Assembly: GCA_015179045.1 (NCBI GenBank)
Contig: WHUZ01000034.1
Coordinates: 496,001-560,000, forward strand
Length of the DNA stretch: 64,000 nt
Direction: 5' to 3'
Origin: Kalaharituber pfeilii
Lineage: Eukaryota > Ascomycota > Pezizomycetes > Pezizales > Pezizaceae
Shown piece after piece: positions 1-10,568 of this stretch; position 1 is the stretch's first letter, and every line of letters starts with the position of its first letter. Position numbers and translations under genes: made by a program. The notes under the pieces were generated by a model, which had not been told where the DNA came from, made no database searches, and saw nothing but the letters and a program-made list of their open reading frames with translations.

Positions 1-681
1 TTTTTTTTTTTTTTTTTGAGTTGCTGGCTTGCTACCTAACTTGCTTGACGCTTTTCACCTTTTTTGTTCTTTTGAATAATTAATTATCATAACTCTAAAT
101 CACTAGTATTGACGACGACCCCCCAACCAACCAACCAACCCCTCCCCCCAACACCCTCGAAGCAAGTACCGAAAATGGCACATTTGAGGGGAATATCTTT
201 TTTTTTTTCCAAGAAAAAAAAAAATGATAATAATAATAAATATATATGCTGCAGGAGGCCAATTCCGGCTTTTTATTATATTACCCCCTTCACCCCAGTG
301 GCACAGGCTGGAATTGCATTTTCTTGGAAAAACCTTTTTTTTTTTTTTTTTTTCCCTTTTTTCCAAGTGTTCCACAGCGCCTTTCTGGGTCTCGGCAGCC
401 AGGCAAGTTATATTAAGAGTTCTTATCACATACCAGAGTTTTGATATGCGGGTGAAAGCTGACTGATTATAACTACATATGTAATGTTGCACACTCTTGG
501 AAAAGGTTTCTTTGTGATGGGGTAGAAGTGATTAACGCAAAATACAATGCGGGTACATACCAAATACGTATTTATACATCGTTCCACATGTCACCAGCAT
601 GGAACCTTCTCAACAACTGTCGGTCAATAAGAAATATTTCGACCCCCAATTTCCTACTCCCATCTTATCTTATCCTCTCTC
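1..681. other. Gene-free 3' flank of the M28B peptidase gene
   Basis: The window opens inside a poly-T run (1-17), and further A and T runs lie at about 200-225 and 335-360. Reading frames here are short and made largely of homopolymer codons such as Lys and Phe stretches. I see no gene. The part next to 682 should contain the 3' UTR of the minus-strand peptidase gene. Confidence 0.5.
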
Positions 682-3348
682 CTATTCACACCAAAACTTC
701 ACCCCCCTCAACACCTCTCTCGCCGCCTCCCCACACTTCTTCAAAGCCTCCTTCGCCCTTCTCCACCTCTCCAAATCCGCGTCCTCCCACGCCTCACCCA
801 ACCCTGGAAGCACGACCCCTGCGTACCCGGTCCACCTGCCCGGTGCAAACACCACGTGCTTGTACCACTCCCTCTCCTTAAGGAGCCCTTGCTCACTCAA
901 GAACGCGCGGTCAAAGGTCCGTAAGGCCTTGTTGGCCGCAGAGATCTGGCGCCACAGGAGGAGGCGCGGGATGTAGTTCCATATCGAGGGGATGGGGGCA
1001 TCGGGGTTGGAGGAGGTCCAGACGCGTTTAGCGGAGACGAGAGAATCGAGCTTGCGGGAGAAGTCGAGTGCGGCTTTAGTGAGGGAGGAGAACACTTTGG
1101 GAAGAGGTTTGATGCAGAAGTGTTCCTCCTTCGGTAGAGAGGAATGATCGTGATGGCGGCCCTGTCGCATGGAGCCCATCTCTCCGTATCGGAATGCAGT
1201 GGGGTTACCATACACGTCAAGATTCACCTTGTTCCCATGTACAGCCATATTCTGGAGCTGCGAGGCGCCACCCGCGGAAAACTCCTCCAATGATAGGACT
1301 CCCTTCACCTTCTCACTCCCCTGGAAATCCCCAATATATTTCTCCAACTGCACCGCGTACTCCGTCACATTCAGCGGCAGCACATCCCTGCTCGCCAGAT
1401 GGAGCAGCATCATTGTCCACATCCTCGCGATCGCCTCATGACGCACGAAGCCGCGGTCACCAAACATTTCCATCCAGCTAAATGAGTCGTAGTTAGAATG
1501 ATACATCCACACCGCATCCTGCACATCATTCTTGAAAGCCATGTCCGTCGACGGAATGCCAAGGAAGTCCTGGAAGGCAGTATAGTCGCTGCCAGAGCCG
1601 AGTGTGCTGATGTCGCCATTCCAGGTGTTCCCAATTGTTTTGCCTTCTCTGGGGTCGCCGATGGGGACTTTGTTTGCAGATTCGTGGGCAAGACCGAAGA
1701 GCAGCGGGTTGGCGGACATTAAGAACTGGGTGCCGACGGTACCGACGTCGAGGTTGATGTATGCAACTGCGTTTTCGGTGAGGTATTTTGCGTGATCTTC
1801 AACCCACTCTGTGGAACCCAAAAGACCATACTCCTCACCATCCCATGATGCAAGAACGATATCTCGGATTGGAGTCCATCCCTTCTTCCGCATTTCTGCA
1901 AGCGCACCCGCAACCTCAATAAGCGCTGCAGAGCCTGAATTCGGGTCACCTGCTCCTCCTGCAATCCATGCATCTCGGTGATTACCTGCGACAACAATTC
2001 CTTCTGTACCCCCGAGGGTTCCTGGAAGCGTGGCAATGACATTCCACATCGGCGTGATGGTATAATTTTGTTCGTTATAGAGATTTACTACAAGATGCGG
2101 GGGGTGGGGCCAATATTGTATTGGACGCCCTTATACTCGAGACCACCTTGATCCCACCCCAGGTCTTTGGCAAGTGGGCCATGAGAGTTAAGGGCAAGGA
2201 GAAGCGGGAGGGCGTCTGCGTAGGAGATTGGAATGGAGGGGATTTTGGGGATGAGTTTGTAAGGATCTTGACGAGGAGATTCGGGCAAGGAGGGGTAGCC
2301 TGGGGTAGTTGGACTAGAGGTCGTCTGGTTAGCATAGTACGGTTGTGGAGTGAACAGGCCCTGCAACATACTCTCCAGGGCCATAGCTCAGAAACATCGT
2401 ACTTCCTCGCTGTACACTGTCCCTGTGCCTTGCTGGACCTTCTGGATACTCCTCATATCCTTCCTGTGGAGTAATTCGAGAGTCGTCGCCTGGGTCAGAG
2501 TACATGATGACGCCGGCCGCTCCGAGCTCTTGTGCGCGCTTGACCTTGAGACCGCGGAAAATGCCGCCATACTTGACGAGTACGACGGTGCCTGCTATGG
2601 TGATATTGTGTGCCAGCAGCGTATCGTAGTCGGAATATGTGCCATAGTTCGCAAAGAGGAGTGGGCCAGTGACGTTACCACTGACGGAGAAGCGTGTTAG
2701 CATATACTTGCGCGTTACACGATGGAATAATTGTAGCTACCTTGCTGAATATCCATGGAACGTTGGGATCCTATCCTTCAATCCACTTGTCGTGTCCTTC
2801 TCCAACACCGGCTCTTCAAGCTTTGCTTCATATTCCACATCAAAACCATCGCCATGCTTGCTCGTCTTGAGTAAAGCCAGGCGATGCCCCAGAGGATAAT
2901 TCACATAAATTGCATACTCTTCAATCCTTGTCTCAAACCCCAGTTCTTCCAATCGTTCTTTCGTCCATAATGCCTGGCTATAATTCTTCCCGCCGAGATG
3001 CGGCCCGGATGTGTAGTACCTGCTCCACTCCTTCGCCCTGTCGGCCTTTGGGTATGTAATTGCAATTTTCTCGAGCTCCTCGAGCGGTATGTCCTCGAGC
3101 GGCCAATTTGGATGAGGAAGGCGAAAGGTTTCCAGCCACGTACGTGGACAGGCCAAGCTGAATTCGGAGAGCGGGACGGCAGACAGGATTTTATATGCGC
3201 AATAGAGCAGAGTTATGGGGAGTGCAATCGAGATGAAGCGGAGAAAGGTAGAGGGCCTTCGACGACGTCGGATCCGAGAGGGTGGAAGTAGGCCGTTGGG
3301 GTCTTCGGCCCACGGAGCTCGCTTGAGAAGAGGCTGGCGGTCAGCCAT
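682..3348 (-). CDS. Membrane-anchored M28B peptidase, glutamate carboxypeptidase II / Vps70-like (frame interrupted)
   Basis: Exons by splice consensus are 3348..2741, 2680..2372 and 2313..682. The start MADRQPLL is followed by an Arg-rich patch and one membrane helix at about residues 36-53, giving a type II membrane protein. A PA (protease-associated) domain follows (LVKYGGIFRGLKVKRAQELG, then YSDPGDD). The zinc-peptidase core shows the expected ligands and base: GNHRDAW (His), GDPNSGSAAL (Asp), DGEEYGLLGSTEW (Glu-Glu), NLDV (Asp) and MYHSNYDSF (His). A helical dimerisation domain ends at 682. Yeast Vps70 and human GCPII are the nearest named relatives and are similar in length. Exon 3 holds a frame break in a C6 run near 2095-2101: upstream reading gives YNIGPTP, and downstream reading resumes one frame over with LVVNLYNEQ. 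One extra base would make 850 codons. This could be a sequencing error or a genuine mutation. The five intact ligands argue against an old pseudogene. Confidence 0.88.
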
Positions 3349-3990
3349 CTTTGAGCCTAAGATGGGGGGACTGATAGCGTATACCGTGTGTATCTGATCT
3401 ATCGTGGTGGGGGGGTTATATCTGCGTAGATTCACCGGTGTGAATCCATCGACGAGCGAGCGGAGGGAAATGAAGGGAGGAGGGGGGGGGTGGCGGATTA
3501 TAAATGCAGCACGGTCTTCGGTGGTCTGGTGCTCTACAGATGGGGGTAACGTGATCTGATGCACCGGGAGATGTGAAGCTCACGCCAATCGCTACCAAAT
3601 CCGTCCACGTTTTGCCTTTTACAGTATGCGCCACAGAGCAGATGCGCTCTACGGAGAGTACGATCTGCAGTTCTAGTGTAACTGGTAAGTATTGCATGCA
3701 ATAATGCCGTACTGCATCCACCATCCGACTCGAAGCCGTGTAGAGCACTGTAATGAGAGCACTTGTTTCCAGGAGCGTGCGGTCAGGAGCGCTGTGCTAT
3801 ATGAGCAATCGTGACCGCATACGTCCGTATGTAACCTCCCGAGTGAAGGCAGACAATAGTGAAACAATCATTGGTTTGATGCCTGCTGCATCGCTTTTTT
3901 CCCCGTGATAAAGCGGCTGTGTAACAAGGGGCGGCAGCCATATCATACAATGCGGCTCCGGCGCACGCCTGCATGCACGCCAGCCTGGGC

Positions 3991-4036
3991 ATTGGGGGCA
4001 TTGGGGGCATTGGGGGCATTGGGGGCATTGGGGGGC
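3991..4036. repeat. Tandem repeat of a 9-base unit, five copies
   Basis: The unit is attgggggc repeated five times head to tail. The last copy has one extra G. It reads as Met-Pro-Pro repeats on the minus strand, but no gene surrounds it. Confidence 0.95.
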
Positions 4037-4079
4037 ATCACGGGCATTCTGCTGAAGGGATCGAATGGGCTTGATCTCC

Positions 4080-4560
4080 GCGAAGCGCATTAAACATGCA
4101 GTCGCCCTACGGCTCGCGGCGCCTCTGGCTGGGAAGCTGGGAAGCAGAGGGCGCTGCGGCCTGCATGCTGCGCGCTGCATAGCTTGCAGCACTGTTCACT
4201 TACGAGTGCATCAGACTTGGCCCAATCGCCGGGCCGGGCGCGCATGCACAGCACCGTGGACCACGGGACCGCGGAGAAGGGCAGCCTGAGGAGAGCCCGT
4301 CAGCTGAGCAGCCGCCGACGCAGGCGTGGCGGGCGCTGCGTTGCACCCCGGCGGAGGCGGCGTAGGCGTACGGCGCACGGCGCTGGGCCGCCTCCCCTCG
4401 GCGCCGCCCTGCACGCCCGGCGCCATGCGCGGGTCGCGATCAGGCGTCCGCCCGCAGCCCGCATCATATCATATCCTCACCGCGGCGAGCTGCGCGCTGC
4501 GCTGAACCCTGCTGGGCCAGAGCAGAAAGCGCATCAGCCTGGCTCCTTAAGTATGCCTCA
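4080..4560. other. GC-rich island between divergent genes
   Basis: Base composition shifts visibly to G+C, with many gcgc, ggcg and ctgc words, unlike the AT-leaning flanks. No plausible gene is seen inside. Similar islands lie upstream of other large genes in this window (about 14870-15200, 26960-27200 and 39120-39470). Confidence 0.6.
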
Positions 4561-4941
4561 CCCGTCCTCTTGTTTGGTCGGTCGTACGTGTGCCACCCTC
4601 CTTGCCCGCCTCTTCGACAGCTTGCCTCCCCTCGCCTCGCCGCTCCTAGCTCCTAGCCTGGCCTCGCTCCCTTGAGCCCTCAGGTCCACTTGAACTCCGG
4701 CTCGCAGCCGCCGTCACCGGTCCGCATTCGAGCCCTCTCCTCGCGCGACTATGTTCTTGCTCGTGACTTCGGCTCGGCACAGACTCAAGGCCCGACTCCG
4801 CTTGTCCGCAGTAGCTCCCCCCCCTCCCCCCTTTTCTCTGCTCCCCCGTCCCCGTCCTATCAGTACAACACCCCACATTGCTGCTGGCGTCATGCCTGCA
4901 TTGGGTTCACTATTTGCATTTGCGCAGCTGTCTCCTTCACT

Positions 4942-4943
<2 letters not shown>

Positions 4944-4987
<44 letters not shown>
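4944..4987. repeat. Poly-C homopolymer, 44 bases
   Basis: There are 44 consecutive C on the plus strand, about 790 bases upstream of the plus-strand F-box start. The exact length is likely unreliable because homopolymers of this size are error-prone in sequencing. Confidence 0.95.
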
Positions 4988-5443
4988 ATACAAACCTTCG
5001 TCCCTCTTTTCTATCCATGGCCCTGCAGCTCTTCCTGCCTTGAATTTTTCCATGCTCAAAGGTAACTCAGCCTATCCTAACCCCTCCACCCCCCCACCCC
5101 CACCCCGGAATCTGTTCGGGTGATTGGATCATCACCCACGCACTTGTAGCATACTGCTTGTCGTTTGATCCCAACCCAATCACTTTTGATGCCGCTCTCT
5201 CTTGCACTCACATTGTACAGCTAAGTAAACCAATTCAATCGCCAGAGACCATCAACGAGGCTTTTCCCATCCTTGTCCCGGTAATCAAACCGTTTGCTTA
5301 CAGCTCATACTTTATTTACCCCTCCGCTACTCCCTAATTTTGACGCACCCCGCTTCTCCTCTCCAAACTACCTACAACCGGTCCTACTTCCAACAATCGC
5401 CTCAGCATCCCAGCAAAAGCTAAAGCAAGTTTTTTCAACAAAG

Positions 5444-5490
<47 letters not shown>

Positions 5491-5518
5491 TAAGTATAAA
5501 AAAAAAAAAAAAAAAAAA
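5444..5518. repeat. Two adjacent poly-A runs (45 and 21 bases)
   Basis: There are 45 A at 5444-5488, a short spacer, then 21 A at 5498-5518. They lie about 260 bases upstream of the F-box protein start and may act as a nucleosome-disfavouring promoter tract, which is inference. Confidence 0.95.
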
Positions 5519-5778
5519 GACACTACCAAAACCGCTTTCAAGAAAACATCAATCGTGGAATCAAGGATATTTCGTGGGGGGTCTGAGAGGGTTGGGGTGC
5601 GTAGAGCGGTGGTGCTTGGGACAGCAGCCCTCGTTGGGATCTTGATCGCCTTGGCTGTAACGCGAGAAGCTCACTAGTAGGCCGCTCAGGCTACCTGCAG
5701 CTTTCCTCTATCGAGCTTCCGAAACTCAAAGCATCATCGACACCTTCGCTCCTTTACCTTCAGCTCGCAACTTCCGCG

Positions 5779-7676
5779 ATGAGCTCATCAACATCTCCAA
5801 GTCTTGATGAATCAACCCAACCCCAACCTCGACGGGCTCACTTCCTCTTACTCCCTGCGGAGATTCTTGAGCAAATTGCCCTCGAGACACATGCTGCTGA
5901 CGCCATTAGCCTATGGCTAACTCACCCTAAACTTCATCATTTATTTCGGCCTCAGAACAATCTCTTTTGGTTCAAGACAACTCTGCGGAACTATGCCTTA
6001 CACTACGGCCCGACCCTCGACAAGAATGGCGCCTCCCCTTCTGGGTCGTCACAGTCTGATAATTCCTTTCAGGACCACCTGAACTCTCCCACCTTGCAAG
6101 CACTTTGGCAAATGAACATTTTACGTGGGCTTCCGGAAATGCGAGCCACCAAATCGAAAGAGCATCTTATCAAATATGACCCTAATTTTGATTACTTTGC
6201 TCGAATCAAGTTCGCTATCCAGGGAAAAAGGGCATGCCAGATCTGCTGTGTTGGACTTTTGTCCGAAAGCAAATTCTATAATGCATTCAACCGGAGATTA
6301 TGCCATCCCTGTTTCGAGGATATGACAATAAGTATGTTGTTCACTATGGTCGCAATTTGCTGGTCATATCAGCAGCCGTCGATGGCTAACAAAATGAAAT
6401 TATTCTTCCAGACCGGCCAAAGATACGATTTCTGAATTTAGATGAAGACAAATCCTATCGATTTGTGAAATACAGGCGAAAAAACGGGTCCATACAGTTT
6501 GCTTGCTGGCTGCCGGATATCCTACGAATACTTCCAGACGGCAGCGGTATTACGGGAATACACGACATTGAGCGTTTGTACAATGCTAAATACAATGCAG
6601 CCAGGTCCGCTATCACAACTTACCGCGATCAAACTCGGGAGGCTGTTATTCGAGCTGCAATTGAGATCTACAAGACTGATCCTGTATTCACCAATTTTCG
6701 CTCTGTCTTTACCGTGGAACAGATGGAAGAGTATGCTTGGGGACTAGAGAAGATTCCATCGGTGGAAGAAATTGTTAGGGTCTGCAAAAAGCCAAAGACT
6801 AAAGTATGGTGTATCGAAGTTGCGAAAAAGGAAGTTCTTCCACAAACTGAAATTGTGCCGGATAGCAGCTCCTACAGGGAACCTGGAATCACCCCAGCGA
6901 TTAAGTACACAAGGGACAAAGCCGGAAACTTGAAGCCGATATCCGGAGCGGGAAAGACAGTCATAATTCGCAATGGGGTTCCCCCAGCAATCAAGTCTGC
7001 CGTGTTTCGATATCATGAAGAGAGATTTATACAACATGGCGCAGGATGGGATCATAATAGACCTGGCGAAAATTTGCTAATAGGAACTTGCAAAATTTGC
7101 ATGGAAAAGTCATTGAAGGACTTGGAAACTCAGAGACAACAGCAGCATCAAGGGGAGAAACGAAAGAGGGATGAAGTAGAGCCAAGGGACTATTCGCCCG
7201 AGGGTCTTGCTGAGGATTATAGTGCAAGGCTAACTGGGCCTGGGACTATACTGGATAGTCCATCTTTTGCTCCGGGGCCCAGTACTACTGTCGGTCATGA
7301 AGCCCCACTTGCAAAAAGAACGAAAACATCGCATATGCAAGATGTTACTCTTACTGAATATGTTCCTCAACCTTTCATTCCAGGCGCTGCAGGCACCCTT
7401 TCGCTTCCACGAAGACAGGATCCCTTGCATTCTGTTCAATATACGGGGGCGGAGTTGGCGAAGCATTATGAAGGTTATCACGTCGAAAAGTTCTACAGTG
7501 GCGAAGAAGAGGGAGAGGGGGGAAGATTAGAAAGAGGTAAAGGAGGTTATTGGTTTTGGAATCTTGGAGAAGAAGAGGAAAGTGGCAACAACGACGACAC
7601 CACTCATGGGGTACAAAATACCGGGCAATCGGATCAGGATGTTATGAGTGAGGAGAATGAAGCGGCCGCACCTTAA
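5779..7676 (+). CDS. F-box protein with Cys-pair zinc-binding-like segment
   Basis: Two exons, 5779..6331 and 6412..7676, are joined by an 80-nt GTATGT...CAG intron and give 605 residues. The N-terminus holds an F-box-like helix set (LLPAEILEQIALETHAADAI, then SLWLTHPKLHHLF at about 27-60). F-box proteins usually recruit substrates to SCF ubiquitin ligases through Skp1. At about 152-180 two CxxC-type pairs (CQICC and CHPCF) about 23 residues apart suggest a small zinc site, a layout often seen after fungal F-boxes. A further CKIC pair sits near residue 400. The rest is charged and low-complexity (Gln/His and Glu runs), with a KRKRDE patch that may be a nuclear signal. No substrate domain such as WD40 or LRR is recognisable, so the target is unknown. 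The start is the first ATG with an in-frame F-box. Confidence 0.8.
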
Positions 7677-9001
7677 CTTTGCGGGTTCTGCCAACATTGA
7701 TACTTCAACTCCTCTCCACGCCCAGTGCATGCCTTCAACAGCTGTCCAAGATAAGTGGTCGACGGACTGAAGCGGAATCTGCAGAAGAAGTTTTGCTACT
7801 TACATCCTCCTCAACATTACCTGAGAGGGTGCTGAGAAATGCATGCTCTTCTCCACCAGACTCTCAAGATAAGTACTATCAAGCTGAGGATTCCCATCAA
7901 AACCTCTGGGGACTGTTCCATATTAAAGCCGAATACTTGCTAATCATCTCCAATTTGGTTGCTATTGTTGCATGTTACTTCATCTTGTCTTCATCTGTTC
8001 TATTATTGACTTTTCTGTGCACTGTTCTTGGTACCTCTGAGCATTGCCTACGATTGGACCAAGATGTGTTGAGCCTGCACTAAAAACCTCTGGAAAATTT
8101 CTCAATACTGCGTATGGAGACTACTACATGCATAAGTTTATCCTGCTTTTTCATCGCGGCTCCGGATTAACGGCATCTCGCGCGAAAGGCCAGGCCAGGC
8201 CTCTTGTGCTTTTTTCGTTTCAATATCAGATTACATGCCCTATTGTGGAAGATTCAATTTATTTTCGTTTGACGGTTCTTGCTGCACAGACATTCCCGGA
8301 GTTTTTCTTTTATCATCGATTTGAAGTTGATGTCCTTGCCATTTTGTTTTTCCCCCTCCTAGCTTGCCCTTTGAATTTTTCCCTACTGTTTTGGCGTCTT
8401 GACATTCCCGGTTTTTCGTCTACCGTAATAACGTTTAATAGGTTTTTCAATTGTATATATTTTATCCCTCTGGGAGCATTTTCTTTTATTTGCGCTATTC
8501 CGCGTATGCATTTATTTGTTTGTTTTCATTGCTACTGTGATTGGCATCCATATTTGTTTCGTCATTTCAGGTCAACGTTTAGTTGATCAGGGGATCGTAC
8601 GGAAGTACGGGTTTAGAAATATTCCGGAGTTTCTTGGGGTCAGTTTCTTGGGTGCTAAGGTGTTGGTAGCGGCTTCTTGCGGTAGGGTTAACTCTCTCTC
8701 TGGCAGAATTGGACAGTTTGATTCCTTTGCATTGACCAAGGGGCATGTGTCTTTGGTTTTTCTTTTTCTTTTTCTTTTTCTTTTTTTTCCTCGCTACATG
8801 CTTTTTTCGTCCTCGATTCCCCTTTCCCCATTCCCGTTTCCGCCCCCGAATACTTACCCTGGACACGCACACATATTTTCGAATCATCCATTTTTTTTCC
8901 CTTGCAATCATTAGCCCCCACTTTGACTCTTTTTCGTCTCTTATGCGGCTTACTTTTCCTTCAATATACGCTCTGTGATTGGTGGTGGTATTTTGCTAAA
9001 T

Positions 9002-9002
<1 letters not shown>

Positions 9003-9059
<57 letters not shown>
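9003..9059. repeat. Poly-T homopolymer, 57 bases
   Basis: This is the longest single-base run in the window, located between two convergent genes. The true length is uncertain. Confidence 0.95.
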
Positions 9060-9481
9060 CATTTGTTCAGCAATTCTCTGGTATGTTAGGCGGCCTACAC
9101 ACACTATACTTGCAAGTTCCTGGAACAACCTAAGGTCTATATTAGTTTCAAAGATCTTCCCATACATGTCATTTCATGACAGAAGTTAACCTGCTTTTTA
9201 TATATATAAAACCATGAAAACGATTGAGATAAAAAAAAAAAAAAAGAATACTGAGATATATAATTTTACTTGGAGAAAAACTTCCGTCTCTGCCCTTTTT
9301 CATATTGAAAAGTAACTTTAGGCCCACATGGTATGGTATGCATGGTTGAGGATTAAAAAAAAAAAAAAAGGTACATGGGATGGGAAGGGAGCTTGAACGA
9401 AATAAAATGACCTCCTTGACCCTTCAAAACTGTCAGAAACCTGTGCGTGTTGAACCTCAAAATTCTCAGTACGCAAAGGCC

Positions 9482-9495
9482 GGGGGGGGGGGGGG
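9482..9495. repeat. Poly-G run, 14 bases
   Basis: A G14 run in the convergent spacer. It is not upstream of a gene, unlike most other long G/C runs here. Confidence 0.95.
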
Positions 9496-10568
9496 CGCGG
9501 ATGTGCGGTTGGCAACCTCCTCTTCGTTTCCACTTGCAGAAGAGGAGTATCTATATCAAAAAAAAAACACGAGTCTTCTTCTGAACTCTAATTTAGAGCA
9601 AACTGGCTGTCCACAGTGCTAAAACGAAACTTAACAATCCTTCTATGATATCAAATCCATCTATATTATGGGGGAACGCGAGGCTGTCTCTATTGCCTAT
9701 TATACACGCACACTATAATGTTGATGTATTTGTCCAATAAAAAAAATAAATAAATAAAATAAACTTTGACCTCCGCGCCGCTCGCCCATATAAGATGCAT
9801 CCAACCCTATTTTCTTCCTCTTTGAGTTTTCATTTGATGATTCAATATTAATCTCCGCCATGTACCACTTGAACCTTCCCGAAAATCAAGAGAATAGTCT
9901 ATATTAAGGCTCAAACTCAAACTCAAATTCAAAAACATAGATCATCCATGGCTAGTGCTAGCATTGGCAAGCGTCTCGTAGCAAAATTTAGAAATATTAC
10001 GTACACGGTAAGAAAAAAGAACAACTGAGGTAGATATGAAAGAAAGGATGAAACGGGAAAAAAAAAAAAAAAAAAAAAAAAAAGGGACAATAGAACTGCA
10101 CCCTCAAACTCGGCCGACACCAAAAAAATTTTAAAAAAAGGTGAACAAATGAGAAATGATTCCACCAAAAGAACTCCCAGATAGAACGCTAGTTGGCTGT
10201 AACCTAAAGGAACCTTCCATCAAATAACCAATGAGACCAAAATTGGGAACAGAGATGGTATATGCAGAGTGTTAAGAGTCGGATCCGAGAGTAGAAGCGG
10301 GCAGAATATGGTATGTAACTAAGCTCGGATTAGATGTGTCAGTAGAGTGAATATGAGGCGTAGCTATCATGGCCACCAGGAAAAATATGGGGTGGAGTAA
10401 GGCAATCCTGATGAGGATGTTGCAGGTTAAGCTGAATTGGCTGCCTTGCTGCTGGAGAGAAACTGTGATACTGGGCAATGACAATCGTCCAAATCCATAT
10501 GGGGGCATACTTGGTCATCGGTCCCTCCCGATTAAATGCTCGAAACGTGCAGACAACACGTCCATTAG

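Larger units (their letters stand above)
3349..5778. promoter_or_regulatory. Divergent intergenic region with GC-rich island, poly-C and poly-A tracts
   Basis: This is the shared upstream region of the minus-strand peptidase and the plus-strand F-box gene. It contains G runs at 3409-3415 and 3482-3490 (poly-C on the peptidase strand), a nonamer tandem repeat at 3991-4036, and a GC-rich stretch at about 4080-4560. It also has a 44-base C run at 4944-4987 and two A runs at 5444-5488 and 5498-5518. The open frames in it are low-complexity Pro, Lys or Arg strings, and I see no credible gene. No TATA box or start site can be assigned with confidence. Confidence 0.4.
7677..10568. other. Convergent intergenic region, T-rich, no gene seen
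   Basis: This lies between the 3' ends of the F-box gene (+) and the cNMP/F-box/LRR gene (-). It contains 57 T at 9003-9059, 14 G at 9482-9495 and 26 A at 10058-10083. Frames at 7679-8586 are hydrophobic, T-driven translations without domain character. It probably consists of 3' UTRs and spacer. Confidence 0.45.

Noticed and set aside
103..492. Overlapping 80-129 residue frames on both strands near the left edge
   Set aside because: They are built around A/T homopolymers (Lys and Phe strings) and have no domain or signal features.
4672..5123. Proline-rich frames across 4672-5123
   Set aside because: The prolines come from the 44-base C run. All three frames are open only because of it.
5294..5677. 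127-residue frame ending in a hydrophobic helix just before the F-box gene
   Set aside because: A block of Lys from the poly-A tract forms its middle, and nothing supports a separate gene. It is more likely leader DNA.
7679..8586. Hydrophobic frames of 134 and 180 residues after the F-box gene
   Set aside because: Phe/Leu bias follows local T-richness, with no family pattern and no splice logic. Probably 3' UTR or spacer.
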